NCBI GenBank assembly: GCA_040905025.1 | Contig: JBBDSJ010000045.1 | Location: 1-43,166 of the forward strand | Origin: JBBDSJ01 sp040905025 | GTDB taxonomy: Bacteria > Pseudomonadota > Gammaproteobacteria > Methylohalomonadales > Methylohalomonadaceae | Direction of reading: 5' to 3' | DNA length: 43,166 nucleotides | Part shown: in pieces, positions 24,620 through 33,638 of the stretch | Position numbering within the stretch: position 1 is the stretch's first letter | How the letters are laid out: the number at the start of each line of letters is the position of its first letter | Made by a program: the position numbers and the translations under genes | Notes under the pieces: generated by a model | Seen by the model: only the letters and a program-made list of their open reading frames with translations | Told to the model about the DNA's origin: nothing | The model's database searches: none

Positions 24620-25570
24620 TTATTCGACAAACATCGAACTTAACGATTCACCTTCACTAATCCGGCGCACACTTTCAGCCAGCATCGCAGCAACACTGAG
24701 CTGCCGAATCTTCAGACAGGCCGCAGCAGCAGATTTCAGCGGAATGGTGTCAGTGACAACCAGTTCATCAATCGCCGAATTTTCAATATTCTTCACGGCA
24801 TTACCGGACAATACAGGATGCGTACAGTAAGCCACCACTTTATTTGCGCCATGTTGTTTCAATGCATCGGCGGCGTGGCAAAGCGTACCAGCGGTATCGA
24901 CCAGGTCATCAATAATCACACAGCTCTTGCCTTTAACATCACCGATGATGTTCATCACTTCTGATTCATTCGGATTTGGCCGGCGTTTGTCGATAATCGC
25001 CAGTGTCGCATCCAGGTGCTTGGCCAATGCCCGGGCCCGCACCACACCACCCACATCCGGCGATACCACCATCAGATCCGGATATTCACGTTTCCAGATA
25101 TCACCCAGTAATATCGGTGACGAATACACGTTATCCAGCGGGATATCAAAAAACCCCTGAATCTGATCGGCATGCAAATCAACGGTCAATACTCGATCGA
25201 TACCCACCGCCGCTATCATGTTTGCAACGACCTTCGCGGTAATCGGTACTCGCGCTGAGCGTGGCCGGCGATCCTGACGCGCATAACCCATATACGGAAT
25301 CAACGCGGTAATCCGATCCGCCGAGGCGCGCCGCAACGCGTCGGCCATGACCAGCAATTCCATTAACGTATCATTCGTCGGTGCACAGACAGACTGTATG
25401 ATAAAAATCTCGCGCGAACGGACATTCTCGGCGATATCAACCATGATTTCGCCATCACTGAACCGGCCAACATTAATCTTGCCCAGTGGCAGACTCAGAT
25501 AACCGGCAATGTCCATTGCCAGCCGCGGATTGGCATTGCCCGTGAAGAGCATCATGTTTGATAATGGCAT
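24620..25570 (-). CDS. prs: Ribose-phosphate pyrophosphokinase
   Basis: Prs makes PRPP for nucleotide, histidine and tryptophan synthesis. The 316-residue protein shows GRFSDGEIMVDIAENVR, the ATP/flexible-loop region GYARQDRRPR, the metal site VDLHADQIQGFFDIP, and the PRPP loop VIIDDLVDTAGTL. GGAGGAA lies 4 bases before the ATG. It follows tRNA-Gln on the same strand, as is usual in Gammaproteobacteria. Its product is the co-substrate of TrpD in this window. Confidence 0.97.
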   Translation of the reverse strand: MPLSNMMLFTGNANPRLAMDIAGYLSLPLGKINVGRFSDGEIMVDIAENVRSREIFIIQSVCAPTNDTLMELLVMADALRRASADRITALIPYMGYARQDRRPRSARVPITAKVVANMIAAVGIDRVLTVDLHADQIQGFFDIPLDNVYSSPILLGDIWKREYPDLMVVSPDVGGVVRARALAKHLDATLAIIDKRRPNPNESEVMNIIGDVKGKSCVIIDDLVDTAGTLCHAADALKQHGANKVVAYCTHPVLSGNAVKNIENSAIDELVVTDTIPLKSAAAACLKIRQLSVAAMLAESVRRISEGESLSSMFVE

Positions 25571-25639
25571 CCACTTCCTCCCGAGACAGTTATGTCCGAC
25601 CGCGATGCAGCAATAACGTAAACCGCATACATATTAATA

Positions 25640-25715
25640 TGGCTGGGGCGCCAGGATTCGAACCTGGGAATGCGGGGATCAAAACCCCGTGCCGTAACCG
25701 CTTGGCTACGCCCCA
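25640..25715 (-). tRNA. tRNA-Gln (TTG)
   Basis: Read on the minus strand, the 76 bases fold into a cloverleaf. The acceptor arms are TGGGGCG / CGCCCCA, with discriminator G and an encoded CCA end. The D arm is GCCAAGCGGTTACGGC, the anticodon loop is TTTTGAT with anticodon TTG, and the T arm carries GGTTCGAATCC. Position upstream of prs and downstream of ispE matches the conserved lolB-ispE-tRNA-Gln-prs block. Confidence 0.96.
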
Positions 25716-25725
25716 TTAAATTTCC

Positions 25726-25903
25726 ACTGACGGCCCTCCATGACCGTCAGTTAATGCGCTTGTCAAAGCAAAGCTTTGACTACGCTTCATTTCCCTGCCG
25801 GGAAATGCCATCCCTCCGCGGATGGATGAGCGGCAATCTCTGCAAACCTTACCTTGGCAAAGCCACAATTCACTTGCGCTGCGCGCCGTCCCTCCATGGA
25901 CGG
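25726..25903. repeat. Array of five hairpins between ispE and tRNA-Gln
   Basis: There are five separate perfect stems. 25726-25751 has 8-bp arms ACTGACGG/CCGTCAGT; 25762-25780 has 8-bp arms with loop AAA; 25788-25807 has 8-bp arms CATTTCCC/GGGAAATG with loop TGCC. 25808-25825 has 6-bp arms CCATCC/GGATGG with loop CTCCGC; 25886-25903 has 6-bp arms CCGTCC/GGACGG with loop CTCCAT. Three of the five share a CCTCC-containing apex. The 287 bases between the tRNA and ispE hold no gene. Confidence 0.75.
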
Positions 25904-26002
25904 TTGATAGTCCAGCAATAACATTGAGACTTTCCAGGCCATCTATGGCAACTGCCCGACCCTGCCTGTCCGGACAAGTGATTGGTATTCATTACCACTA
26001 CT

Positions 26003-26890
26003 TCAGAGCTTGTCTTCCATGGCCAGTCGCTGCAGCAGCGGCGACGTATTCAGACCGCGCGCGCAGTGAATGCGGCTGGTGTCAGGATATTTCTCCACTA
26101 CCGCACACGCATCCGCTTCGGTTTCAAATCGGGCAAATACACAGGCTCCGGTACCGGTCATGCGCGCCGGCGCGAACTGGTTGAGCCAGTCAAGTGCTTC
26201 GGCCACCGCCGGGAACTGTCGCCGGGCAACCGGCTCACAGTCATTATGCCCCGGTAACCGCTGATTATCCGCTGCGAGAAAGTCGCGTATTGTCATGGGC
26301 GGGGTGGAGCGTGTCAAATCCGCTGCATTGAAAATCTGCCCGGTTGGCACTTCACAGTCCGGCTTAATCACCAGAAACCATGATTCGACCGGCGCCACCG
26401 GCGTCAACCGCTCACCGACGCCCTCGGCCCACGCCGCCTGACCGCAAACGAATACCGGCACATCCGCGCCGAGTTGCAGTCCCAACCCGGCCAGTGTCCC
26501 GGTATCCAGATGCAACTGCCAGAGCCGGTTCAGGGCCACCAGCGTGGTCGCCGCATCCGAACTGCCGCCGCCAATGCCACCGCCCATCGGCAATTGCTTG
26601 TCTATATGAATATCCACCCCGGCACGGCTGCCACTGTATTGTTGCAGCAAGACCGCAGCCCGCACACACAAATCCGTCGCCGCACTGACGCCGGGTAATG
26701 GGTTAAGGTGCACGATCTCGCTGTCTTCACGCACGTTAAACCAGAGCTGGTCACACCAGTCGATAAACTGGAACAGCGTCTGTAATTCATGCATGCCGTC
26801 GCTGCGGCGGCCAACGATATGCAGGAACAGGTTCAGCTTGGCCGGGGCCGGCCAGGATGCAACAGCGCCAGACTCAGCCGGATGCGTCAT
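26003..26890 (-). CDS. ispE: 4-diphosphocytidyl-2-C-methyl-D-erythritol kinase
   Basis: IspE phosphorylates CDP-ME in the MEP isoprenoid pathway. The 295-residue GHMP kinase has PAPAKLNLFLHIVGRRSDG at the N-terminus (catalytic Lys), the ATP loop PMGGGIGGGSSDAATTL near 100-115, and the third GHMP motif MTGTGACVFARFE. Its ATG overlaps the lolB stop by four bases (ATGA), so they are translationally coupled. Confidence 0.96.
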   Translation of the reverse strand: MTHPAESGAVASWPAPAKLNLFLHIVGRRSDGMHELQTLFQFIDWCDQLWFNVREDSEIVHLNPLPGVSAATDLCVRAAVLLQQYSGSRAGVDIHIDKQLPMGGGIGGGSSDAATTLVALNRLWQLHLDTGTLAGLGLQLGADVPVFVCGQAAWAEGVGERLTPVAPVESWFLVIKPDCEVPTGQIFNAADLTRSTPPMTIRDFLAADNQRLPGHNDCEPVARRQFPAVAEALDWLNQFAPARMTGTGACVFARFETEADACAVVEKYPDTSRIHCARGLNTSPLLQRLAMEDKL

Positions 26891-27534
26891 TCAGGGACAA
26901 TCCAACGCGCCTGGGTCGAAGCGACAGCCGGTAGCACTTCCCAGGACTGGGCAACCAGACGCAGCCTGAACTCGTCATGTATCAACTCGAGACGTCTGGG
27001 CAAGTGCAGACCATCAGATTGTAAGTAATCGCTTACTTTCAATCTCCAGCCTGCCTGTTCAAGCGTGGCCAGACGGCCATTGGCATCCAGTGTCAACCTG
27101 TCAACCGCCCAGTCCGGCGCCGGCAGACCGCGCACCCAGTATGTCAGGCCTGCCAATGGCACTGACCAGCCAAGATTCTGCAACAGCAGGGTTTCCGCAT
27201 CCGGTGCCGTCTGTTTGGGTTGATCCGGCGCCTGCATGGTCACAAATTCAGCATTGCCGGCCAGTTCCACCGTGCCACGGCCGAGCGGCGCAACAATGCG
27301 CAGATTGTAATCCGGCGGTTGTTCACGCCAATGCAGACTCGCACTCCAGCTGTCATCGGCGGTGCGAATGGCAATCCGGCCACGCAGCATCCAGGCATTG
27401 AAATCCGCCAGCGCCGCCTGATGTTGCGCCCAGGCATCTGCCTGTTGCGCAGGTGCCAGCGGTGCCGGACCGCGCAATTGTGCGCAGCCAGTCAGCAACA
27501 CCAACAGCAGAAAAATAAGAAGTCGATTCACCAT
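26887..27534 (-). CDS. lolB: Outer membrane lipoprotein LolB
   Basis: LolB receives lipoproteins from LolA and inserts them into the outer membrane. The 215-residue precursor has signal MVNRLLIFLLLVLLTGC (Cys17). The mature part has WMLRGRIAIRTADDSWSASLHW, LGRGTVELAG, and GWSVPLAGLTYWVRGLPAP, which fit the LolB barrel family. It sits between a TPR lipoprotein gene and ispE, with which it is coupled. It would serve the BamC, YajG and TPR lipoproteins encoded nearby. Confidence 0.93.
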   Translation of the reverse strand: MVNRLLIFLLLVLLTGCAQLRGPAPLAPAQQADAWAQHQAALADFNAWMLRGRIAIRTADDSWSASLHWREQPPDYNLRIVAPLGRGTVELAGNAEFVTMQAPDQPKQTAPDAETLLLQNLGWSVPLAGLTYWVRGLPAPDWAVDRLTLDANGRLATLEQAGWRLKVSDYLQSDGLHLPRRLELIHDEFRLRLVAQSWEVLPAVASTQARWIVPE

Positions 27535-27582
27535 GAAGTGGGTTTGGTTAATGCCGCAAACAAACGGCCAGTTATTGCCCGG

Positions 27583-29310
27583 CTACGGATCCAGCCGCTG
27601 CATCACCCGCAACAGGCGTTCGTCATCTGGAGTCGCATCCAGCGCCGATTCCCAGATTCTCCGGGCCGCGTCACGCTCACCCTTGACCCAGAGTACCTCG
27701 CCAAGATGTGCTGCAACTTCCGGATCGTTGTTGATGGCCAGCGCCTGACGTAAATAATCGATGGCCTCATCAAACCGGCCCATGCGATACAACGCCCAGC
27801 CCATGCTGTCGAGGATATAGAAATCGTTTGGCCGCAATTCCAGCGCCCGTTTGATATATTCAACTGCCTCATCCAGACGCACATTGCGATCTGCCAGCGT
27901 ATAGCCGTAAGCATTCAGCGCCTGGACATGATCGGGATCCTGCTCAAGTATCTTGCCCAGATCACGTTCGAGGATTTCCAGTCGATCCATTTTTTCGGCC
28001 AACATCGCCCGCGCATACAGCAAGTCTATGTTCTGATTATCAATCAGCGCGGCATCGTATACCGACATGGCATCCGCATAACGCTCCTGCTCAACCAGCA
28101 ACTCGGCTTCTGCCTGTATCAGCAAGGTTTCCTGTTGGTCGTTCTCGGCATTAATACCCTGCAAATGCTCGCGCGCAGCATCGATCCGGCCTTGCCGTGC
28201 CAGCAACATACCCAGCCGTACTTGCGCGTCAAAATAATTTTCACCATCAGTCACGCTGGTGTAAAAGTCAGCGGCGGCACCCAGCTCGGCCCGCTCTTCG
28301 GCAATCCGGCCCAGGTAGTAATTGGCCTGCTCGCCACGCACACCAATTTCCTGCAGACGACTGAAATAGTCCTCGGCGTTATCAAGCTGATTCGACTGCA
28401 AGGCCAGCAAGCCGAGCGCGTACAGTACATCGGGATTTTCCGGCGCCTGCGCATCCAGCCATTCAAATTCGGCCCGCGCTTCATCAAACCGGCGGGCATC
28501 GGTTAACAGCCGCGCGTACAACAGCCGCAGGTTGAAATCATCATTGAAGCGTTCCAGATTCGACTGCAACCATGTCAGCGCCTTCGGTAACTTGTCCTGC
28601 CGCTGCAGTACCGACAAATAGCTCATCACCGCATTGCTGTTGTCCGGCGCCAGCGCCAGGATATCTTCCAGCAATGTTTCAGCGCGGTCGAGATCATTCA
28701 ACCGCAATGCCAGATGGGAATAGGCAAATAACACTTCAGGATTGTCGCGATAGTCCGTGACCAGCCGATCCATCACCGCAATCACCGTCTGTTTTTCGTC
28801 TTCGCGGCTCAGCAGATTGGCAATCAGCCAGAATTTCTGATTGATGTCGCCGTCGGCACCGGTCAATACCGTTTCCAGGTGGGATACCGCCGTATCGATA
28901 TCGCCAGCACGGATTGCGGTCGCGGCAAGAACCTGATGAGCGTCCATATTGTCGGGCGACACGTCCAGCCAGAGTTCAGCGATCTCGGCCGCTATCGCAT
29001 CATCACGCGCATATATGGCGACACGAATGGCGCGTTCTATCACCGCCGGATCGCGGGTTTGTCTGGCCACCGCCAGATAATTTGCGGTTGCCAGGTCGAG
29101 CTGATTGCGATGCCCGGCGACTTCGGCGACCAGCAGCTGATACAGCACGTCGCTGGCGACACCGTGACCGGCAGCCGTCAGCGGCACTGCTGCGACAGCC
29201 TCCGGTGCAGGTGCTGCCGGCGCGTCGGGCGCAGACGGCTGCGTCGCGCAGGCTGACAGCAGCATGAGGCTGGCGGTCACAGATAAATATTTACGAAAAA
29301 CTGCGGTCAT
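27583..29310 (-). CDS. TPR-repeat lipoprotein
   Basis: The 575-residue protein has a lipoprotein signal ending LLSAC (Cys21). A Pro/Ala-rich linker (about 24-40) is followed by roughly a dozen tetratricopeptide-like helical pairs to the C-terminus. Clear examples are NPDVLYALGLLALQSNQLDNAE and PNDFYILDSMGWALYRMGRF. Proteins of this type are commonly encoded next to lolB and opposite hemA; their role is not settled, and outer membrane scaffolding is a reasonable inference. It is the first gene of the lolB-ispE operon and is divergent from hemA across 189 bases. Confidence 0.85.
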   Translation of the reverse strand: MTAVFRKYLSVTASLMLLSACATQPSAPDAPAAPAPEAVAAVPLTAAGHGVASDVLYQLLVAEVAGHRNQLDLATANYLAVARQTRDPAVIERAIRVAIYARDDAIAAEIAELWLDVSPDNMDAHQVLAATAIRAGDIDTAVSHLETVLTGADGDINQKFWLIANLLSREDEKQTVIAVMDRLVTDYRDNPEVLFAYSHLALRLNDLDRAETLLEDILALAPDNSNAVMSYLSVLQRQDKLPKALTWLQSNLERFNDDFNLRLLYARLLTDARRFDEARAEFEWLDAQAPENPDVLYALGLLALQSNQLDNAEDYFSRLQEIGVRGEQANYYLGRIAEERAELGAAADFYTSVTDGENYFDAQVRLGMLLARQGRIDAAREHLQGINAENDQQETLLIQAEAELLVEQERYADAMSVYDAALIDNQNIDLLYARAMLAEKMDRLEILERDLGKILEQDPDHVQALNAYGYTLADRNVRLDEAVEYIKRALELRPNDFYILDSMGWALYRMGRFDEAIDYLRQALAINNDPEVAAHLGEVLWVKGERDAARRIWESALDATPDDERLLRVMQRLDP

Positions 29311-29394
29311 AAAAGATCACTGGGGCTGATTATTCGGGCCTGTCGGATAGTTGTCCTGGCTGATGCCAGTCAGCAGTAACTGCCTGCCAGCGTG

Positions 29395-29400
29395 TATAAT
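29395..29400 (+). promoter_or_regulatory. Candidate -10 box upstream of hemA
   Basis: A consensus TATAAT lies 100 bases before the hemA ATG in the divergent TPR-hemA spacer. No good -35 at 16-18 bases was found, so the assignment is tentative. Confidence 0.35.
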
Positions 29401-29499
29401 ATCGGACTCAACGCCTGATGGCTTGTTCCGGTCAGACTTGCTACCGGCCAATCTGTTCAGATCCGTAAATTGTAATGGGCATTTTCAGACTATTATCGC

Positions 29500-30765
29500 A
29501 TGTCGCTGCTTGCCTTCGGGCTGAACCACAATACCGCACCGTTGCCGTTACGGGAACGGGTCAGCATCGGGCCGGATTCGGTACCGGAGGCGCTGGCGTG
29601 CCTGCGCAGTGATACCGGTGCCGAGGAAGCAGCCATTCTGTCGACCTGTAACCGGACCGAAGTCTATTGCTCACTCGGCGATGCCGAGCCCGGCGGCGTC
29701 ATCGACTGGTTCCAGCGCCAACATAATCTCAGCAGCGCCCAATTCAAGGCACATGCCTACAGCCATCCCAATGCGCATGCGGTCAAGCATGTCATGCGCG
29801 TTGCCAGCGGACTTGATTCCATGGTGGTGGGCGAGCCGCAGGTACTGGGACAACTGAAGACGGCATACGATACAGCACTGCAGGCCGGCAGTATCGGCAA
29901 CTTGTTGAACCGATTGTTTCAGCATACCTTCTCTGTCGCCAAGGAAGTCCGTACCCGCACCGCCGTCGGCAATCATCCGGTTTCGGTAGCATTTGCCGCC
30001 GTCCGGCTGGCGCAACATATCTTTGGTGATTTGCGTGACCACACCGCGATCCTGCTCGGCGCCGGCGAAACCATTGCGCTGACCGCCCGGCATCTGCACA
30101 AAAACGGTTTGAGCCGCATGATCATTGCCAACCGCAGTCTGGCAAAAGCGCAGGATCTGGCAGCAGACTACGGTGCCTACGCCATCAGCCTGACCGATCT
30201 GCCCACACATCTGGCCGAGGCCGACATTATTATCGGTTCCACCGCGAGCCCGATGCCGCTGATTGACCTCGCCCAGATGCAGGCCGCCATCCAGCTGCGC
30301 AAACACCGGCCGGTATTTATTGTCGACATGGCGGTACCACGTGATGTTGATCCGGCCGTCAGCGAACTACGTGATGTGTATCTTTATACTGTCGATGACC
30401 TGCGTGAAGTGATCGACGAAAATCTGCGCAATCGTCAGGAAGCCGCTCTTGAGGCCGAGGAGATTATTGACACCCAGGTCAGCAGTTTCATGGACTGGAT
30501 GCTGTCACGTGATGCCGTCAGTACGATACGTGCGCTCAGAGGCCAGGCCCATAGCCTGCAACATGACATTGTTGAAAATGCCCGTCTGCGGCTGGCACAA
30601 GGCGCCGATCCGGACGAATTGCTGCAGGAAGTCACGCGCGTCCTGACCAACAAGTTGATTCATATGCCCACCACCCAGTTGCGCGATGCCAGCGCACGCG
30701 GCCGCGACGATCTGTTGCAGGCTGTACAGGAACTCTACGATCTGAAAAACCAGAAGCGCCGTTAG
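29500..30765 (+). CDS. hemA: Glutamyl-tRNA reductase
   Basis: HemA reduces glutamyl-tRNA(Glu) to glutamate-1-semialdehyde, the committed step of tetrapyrrole synthesis in the C5 pathway. The 421-residue protein has the catalytic Cys50 in STCNRTEVYC, then GLDSMVVGEPQVLGQ, the NADPH-domain motif LLGAGETIALTARHL, and VDMAVPRDVDP. The C-terminal dimerisation helices extend to the end. It begins the conserved hemA-prfA-prmC block on the plus strand. Confidence 0.97.
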   Translation: MSLLAFGLNHNTAPLPLRERVSIGPDSVPEALACLRSDTGAEEAAILSTCNRTEVYCSLGDAEPGGVIDWFQRQHNLSSAQFKAHAYSHPNAHAVKHVMRVASGLDSMVVGEPQVLGQLKTAYDTALQAGSIGNLLNRLFQHTFSVAKEVRTRTAVGNHPVSVAFAAVRLAQHIFGDLRDHTAILLGAGETIALTARHLHKNGLSRMIIANRSLAKAQDLAADYGAYAISLTDLPTHLAEADIIIGSTASPMPLIDLAQMQAAIQLRKHRPVFIVDMAVPRDVDPAVSELRDVYLYTVDDLREVIDENLRNRQEAALEAEEIIDTQVSSFMDWMLSRDAVSTIRALRGQAHSLQHDIVENARLRLAQGADPDELLQEVTRVLTNKLIHMPTTQLRDASARGRDDLLQAVQELYDLKNQKRR

Positions 30766-30856
30766 CGACTTTTACGGCAGCGTTGGCCGCAATGCCGACA
30801 ACATTGCTGGTTTTTATCATTATTTTTTATTAATAACAGATTACAGATTTCCACTC

Positions 30857-31948
30857 ATGCTGAAAGACACACTACACAAAAAACTCGATTCATTAAGCGA
30901 ACGCCTGCTGGAAGTCGAGGCCTTGCTGTCCGATGCCGGTACCATCAGCAACCAGAACCGGTTTCGCGATTTGTCGCGTGAACATGCCGATCTGCGGCCG
31001 GTAATCGAATGCTACCAGCGTTATCAAACCGCGCTGAATAACATCGCTGCGGCCCACGACATGCAGCAGGACAGTGATCGCGATATTCGCGCCATGGCCG
31101 ATGATGAACTTGAGCAGGCACAAGCCGAGGCCGCCGAGCTTGCCGAACAGCTGCAGATTTTGCTGTTGCCGACAGATCCTGCTGATGCCGGCAACGTATT
31201 TCTGGAAATCCGTGCCGGTACCGGTGGCGATGAAGCCGCGCTGTTTGTCGGCGATTTGCTGACCATGTATCTGAAGTACGCCGAACACCGCAACTGGCAA
31301 ACCGAAATTATCAGCAGCGCTGAAAGCGAACTCGGCGGTTACAAGGAAGTGGTCGTGCGCATCATTGGTCAGGGCGCCTATTCGCGCCTGAAGTTTGAAT
31401 CCGGTGCGCATCGTGTCCAGCGCGTGCCGGAAACCGAATCGCAGGGCCGTATTCACACCTCGGCCTGCACGGTCGCGGTATTGCCTGAAGTCGAATCAAT
31501 TGATGAAGAAGACATTCAGATTAATCCGGCTGATTTGCGTATTGATACCTTCCGTGCCTCCGGCGCCGGTGGTCAGCATATCAACAAGACCGACTCGGCC
31601 ATTCGCATTACCCATATACCGACCGGCATTGTGATTGAATGCCAGGACGAGCGCTCGCAACATAAAAACCGTGCCCGTGCGATGTCACTGTTACATGCAA
31701 AAATATTCAATGCCGAACGTGAGAAGCAGATCAGCGAGCAAAGTGAAACCCGGCGCGCACTGGTCGGTAGTGGCGATCGCTCGGAGCGGATCCGTACTTA
31801 TAATTTTCCGCAGGGCCGTGTCAGTGACCATCGCATTAACCTGACCGTTTATAAACTGGCCGAATTCATGCAGGGCGACCTCGACATGGTGATCGACCCG
31901 CTCATCAGTGAATACCAGGCCGATTTACTCGCGGCGGTCAGTCATTAA
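30857..31948 (+). CDS. prfA: Peptide chain release factor 1
   Basis: RF1 terminates translation at UAA and UAG. The 363-residue protein has the stop-recognition PxT motif as Pro-Glu-Thr within VQRVPETESQGRIHTSAC, and the hydrolysis motif GGQ at 238-240 in SGAGGQHINKTDSAIRITH. The SPF motif of RF2 is absent, which makes RF1 secure. The GGQ glutamine is the substrate of PrmC, encoded by the next gene; the two share one base (TAATG). Confidence 0.97.
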   Translation: MLKDTLHKKLDSLSERLLEVEALLSDAGTISNQNRFRDLSREHADLRPVIECYQRYQTALNNIAAAHDMQQDSDRDIRAMADDELEQAQAEAAELAEQLQILLLPTDPADAGNVFLEIRAGTGGDEAALFVGDLLTMYLKYAEHRNWQTEIISSAESELGGYKEVVVRIIGQGAYSRLKFESGAHRVQRVPETESQGRIHTSACTVAVLPEVESIDEEDIQINPADLRIDTFRASGAGGQHINKTDSAIRITHIPTGIVIECQDERSQHKNRARAMSLLHAKIFNAEREKQISEQSETRRALVGSGDRSERIRTYNFPQGRVSDHRINLTVYKLAEFMQGDLDMVIDPLISEYQADLLAAVSH

Positions 31949-32811
31949 TGCCGGCGGCAAGCGCCAGTACCAGCCACAGCCTGCGTACACAAATCGCTTA
32001 TGGTGCAAACCTGCTCAATGCCTGTACGACGCCGCGACTGGATGCTGAACTGCTACTGGCACATGTCATACAACGGCCCCGCACCGCGTTGTTCGCTCAT
32101 CCGGATGACGTATTAAGCGATAACCAGTTACGGCACTATCACGAACTGCTGGCCCAACGCGTTGCCGGCAAACCACTGGCGTATATCACCGGCGAACGCG
32201 AGTTCTGGTCACGCACCTTCGAAGTGACTGAAGCCACATTGATACCGCGCCCGGAAACCGAATTGCTGGTCGAACGGGCACTGAACCATTTGCCGTCTGA
32301 GCAAAAACATTCGTTACTCGATCTCGGCACCGGCACCGGCATTATTGCCATCACGCTGGCCTGTGAACGGCCGCAATTAACCGTCACCGCAACCGATGCC
32401 AGCCCGGCGGCTGTAACCGTGGCAAAAGCGAACGCCGCAACGCATTGCAACGATCGCATTGTATTTATACAAAGTGACTGGTTTGCTGCACTGACAAAGC
32501 AGAAATATAATCTGATCGTCTCGAACCCGCCCTACGTTGCCGCAGCCGATACTTGTCTGCAACATGGCGAGACCAGTTTTGAACCGCGCAGCGCACTGGC
32601 CGCCGGTGAAGCAGGCCTGGATGACCTGACTAAAATTATCTCCACAGCACCAACGTTTTTGAATCGACATGGCTGGTTGCTGCTGGAACATGGCACTGCC
32701 CAGGCCGACGCGGTACAGTCTTTATTAACGGCTGCAGGCTTTGAACGGATTCAGACCCACCGCGATCTCGCCGGGCATGATCGCGTCACCGAGGCGCAGT
32801 GGCTGAAATAG
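31948..32811 (+). CDS. prmC: Release factor glutamine methyltransferase
   Basis: PrmC methylates the GGQ glutamine of RF1 and RF2. The 287-residue protein has an N-terminal helical domain (about 1-80). Its SAM-dependent methyltransferase domain contains LIPRPETELLVERAL, LDLGTGTGIIAITLA (SAM motif I) and the NPPY motif at 193-196. The start overlaps the prfA stop by one base, consistent with translational coupling. Confidence 0.96.
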   Translation: MPAASASTSHSLRTQIAYGANLLNACTTPRLDAELLLAHVIQRPRTALFAHPDDVLSDNQLRHYHELLAQRVAGKPLAYITGEREFWSRTFEVTEATLIPRPETELLVERALNHLPSEQKHSLLDLGTGTGIIAITLACERPQLTVTATDASPAAVTVAKANAATHCNDRIVFIQSDWFAALTKQKYNLIVSNPPYVAAADTCLQHGETSFEPRSALAAGEAGLDDLTKIISTAPTFLNRHGWLLLEHGTAQADAVQSLLTAAGFERIQTHRDLAGHDRVTEAQWLK

Positions 32812-32902
32812 TTACCCTGAACTTGTCATGCCAACTGAAATGCTCGACACATCGCAATACATATTGATAAAGCCACGATTACAAGAATCAGGCATATGAA
32901 CG

Positions 32903-33241
32903 ATGGAAAGATTCTACGTTTCCACGAAATGGACCAAAAAGCACTGGGCTGCAACTTTGCTGCTTGTGTCAGCATTTGCATGCCTGGCTTTTTATGGCAA
33001 GGATGACGAATTGCTGATCAGACAGTTAACCGGCGCGTATTTCGGCTATGCGCTGTGTATGGCGATGCTAATCTGGAGCGTGATACATCTGGAAACAGGC
33101 CGCATCAGGGGAAGGCGCAGAATTTATGAAAGAATGCATAATCCTCGAATGTTCGCCTTTCATATGGTCTTTAAAACAGTTATCCCGGCGCTTTGCGGCC
33201 TGGCAATCGGTCTCTTTTATACATTCGTTTATCCTGTATAG
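32903..33241 (+). CDS. Small membrane protein of unknown function
   Basis: The 112-residue protein has three hydrophobic segments (about 16-31, 48-63 and 89-108) joined by basic stretches (TGRIRGRRRIYERMHNPR). I do not recognise the family. It lies on the plus strand between prmC and the repeat block before moeB. No strong Shine-Dalgarno is seen, but the membrane pattern and base composition look coding. Its position inside a usually compact block suggests an insertion of accessory DNA. Confidence 0.6.
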   Translation: MERFYVSTKWTKKHWAATLLLVSAFACLAFYGKDDELLIRQLTGAYFGYALCMAMLIWSVIHLETGRIRGRRRIYERMHNPRMFAFHMVFKTVIPALCGLAIGLFYTFVYPV

Positions 33242-33285
33242 GGCCAGGCAATGGGTGCGGCATGACCGCAGAGGTTATTGAGCTA

Positions 33286-33600
33286 TCATTTCGACTGGAG
33301 TTGAGAAATCCGACTTTGTCGTTTCGACCGAAGTGTCATCGGGAAGGTAATGAAGAAATCTTGCCTTATTGATTTAAGATCTTTCGACTCCGCGCTGCCG
33401 CGCTCCGCTCAAGATGACATTTATAATCTGCTATGCTCAGTCGGGACGACTAAATAAAATGTCATTCCGACCGTAGCGCCGCAGGCGCGTAGTGGAGGAA
33501 TCCAGTCTTGTCATTTCGACCGGAGCGGAGAAATCCGACCTTGTCGTTTCGACCGGAGTGGAGAAATCCGACCTTGTCGTTTCGACCGGAGTGGAGAAAT
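33286..33600. repeat. Tandem and degenerate 33-bp repeats upstream of moeB
   Basis: A 33-base unit starting TTGTC(A/G)TTTCGACCGGAG is repeated at 33508-33540, 33541-33573 and (partly) 33574-33600, almost without change. Degenerate units lie at about 33286-33335. Between them, a stretch containing CTTTCGACTCCGCGCTGCC (about 33381) and CCGACCGTAGCGCCGCAGG (about 33467) looks like related units, the first in inverted orientation. Similar 'TTTCGACCGGAG..GGAGAAATC' repeats are known in many bacterial genomes. No spacers separate the units, so this is not a CRISPR. The 397-base gap before moeB contains nothing else. Confidence 0.8.
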
Positions 33601-33638
33601 CTTATAAACTGTCATCAAGTTAAGTCCGGCATACTCGC

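Noticed and set aside
33508..33600. CRISPR array
   Set aside because: The repeats are directly adjacent with no unique spacers, and no cas genes are present.
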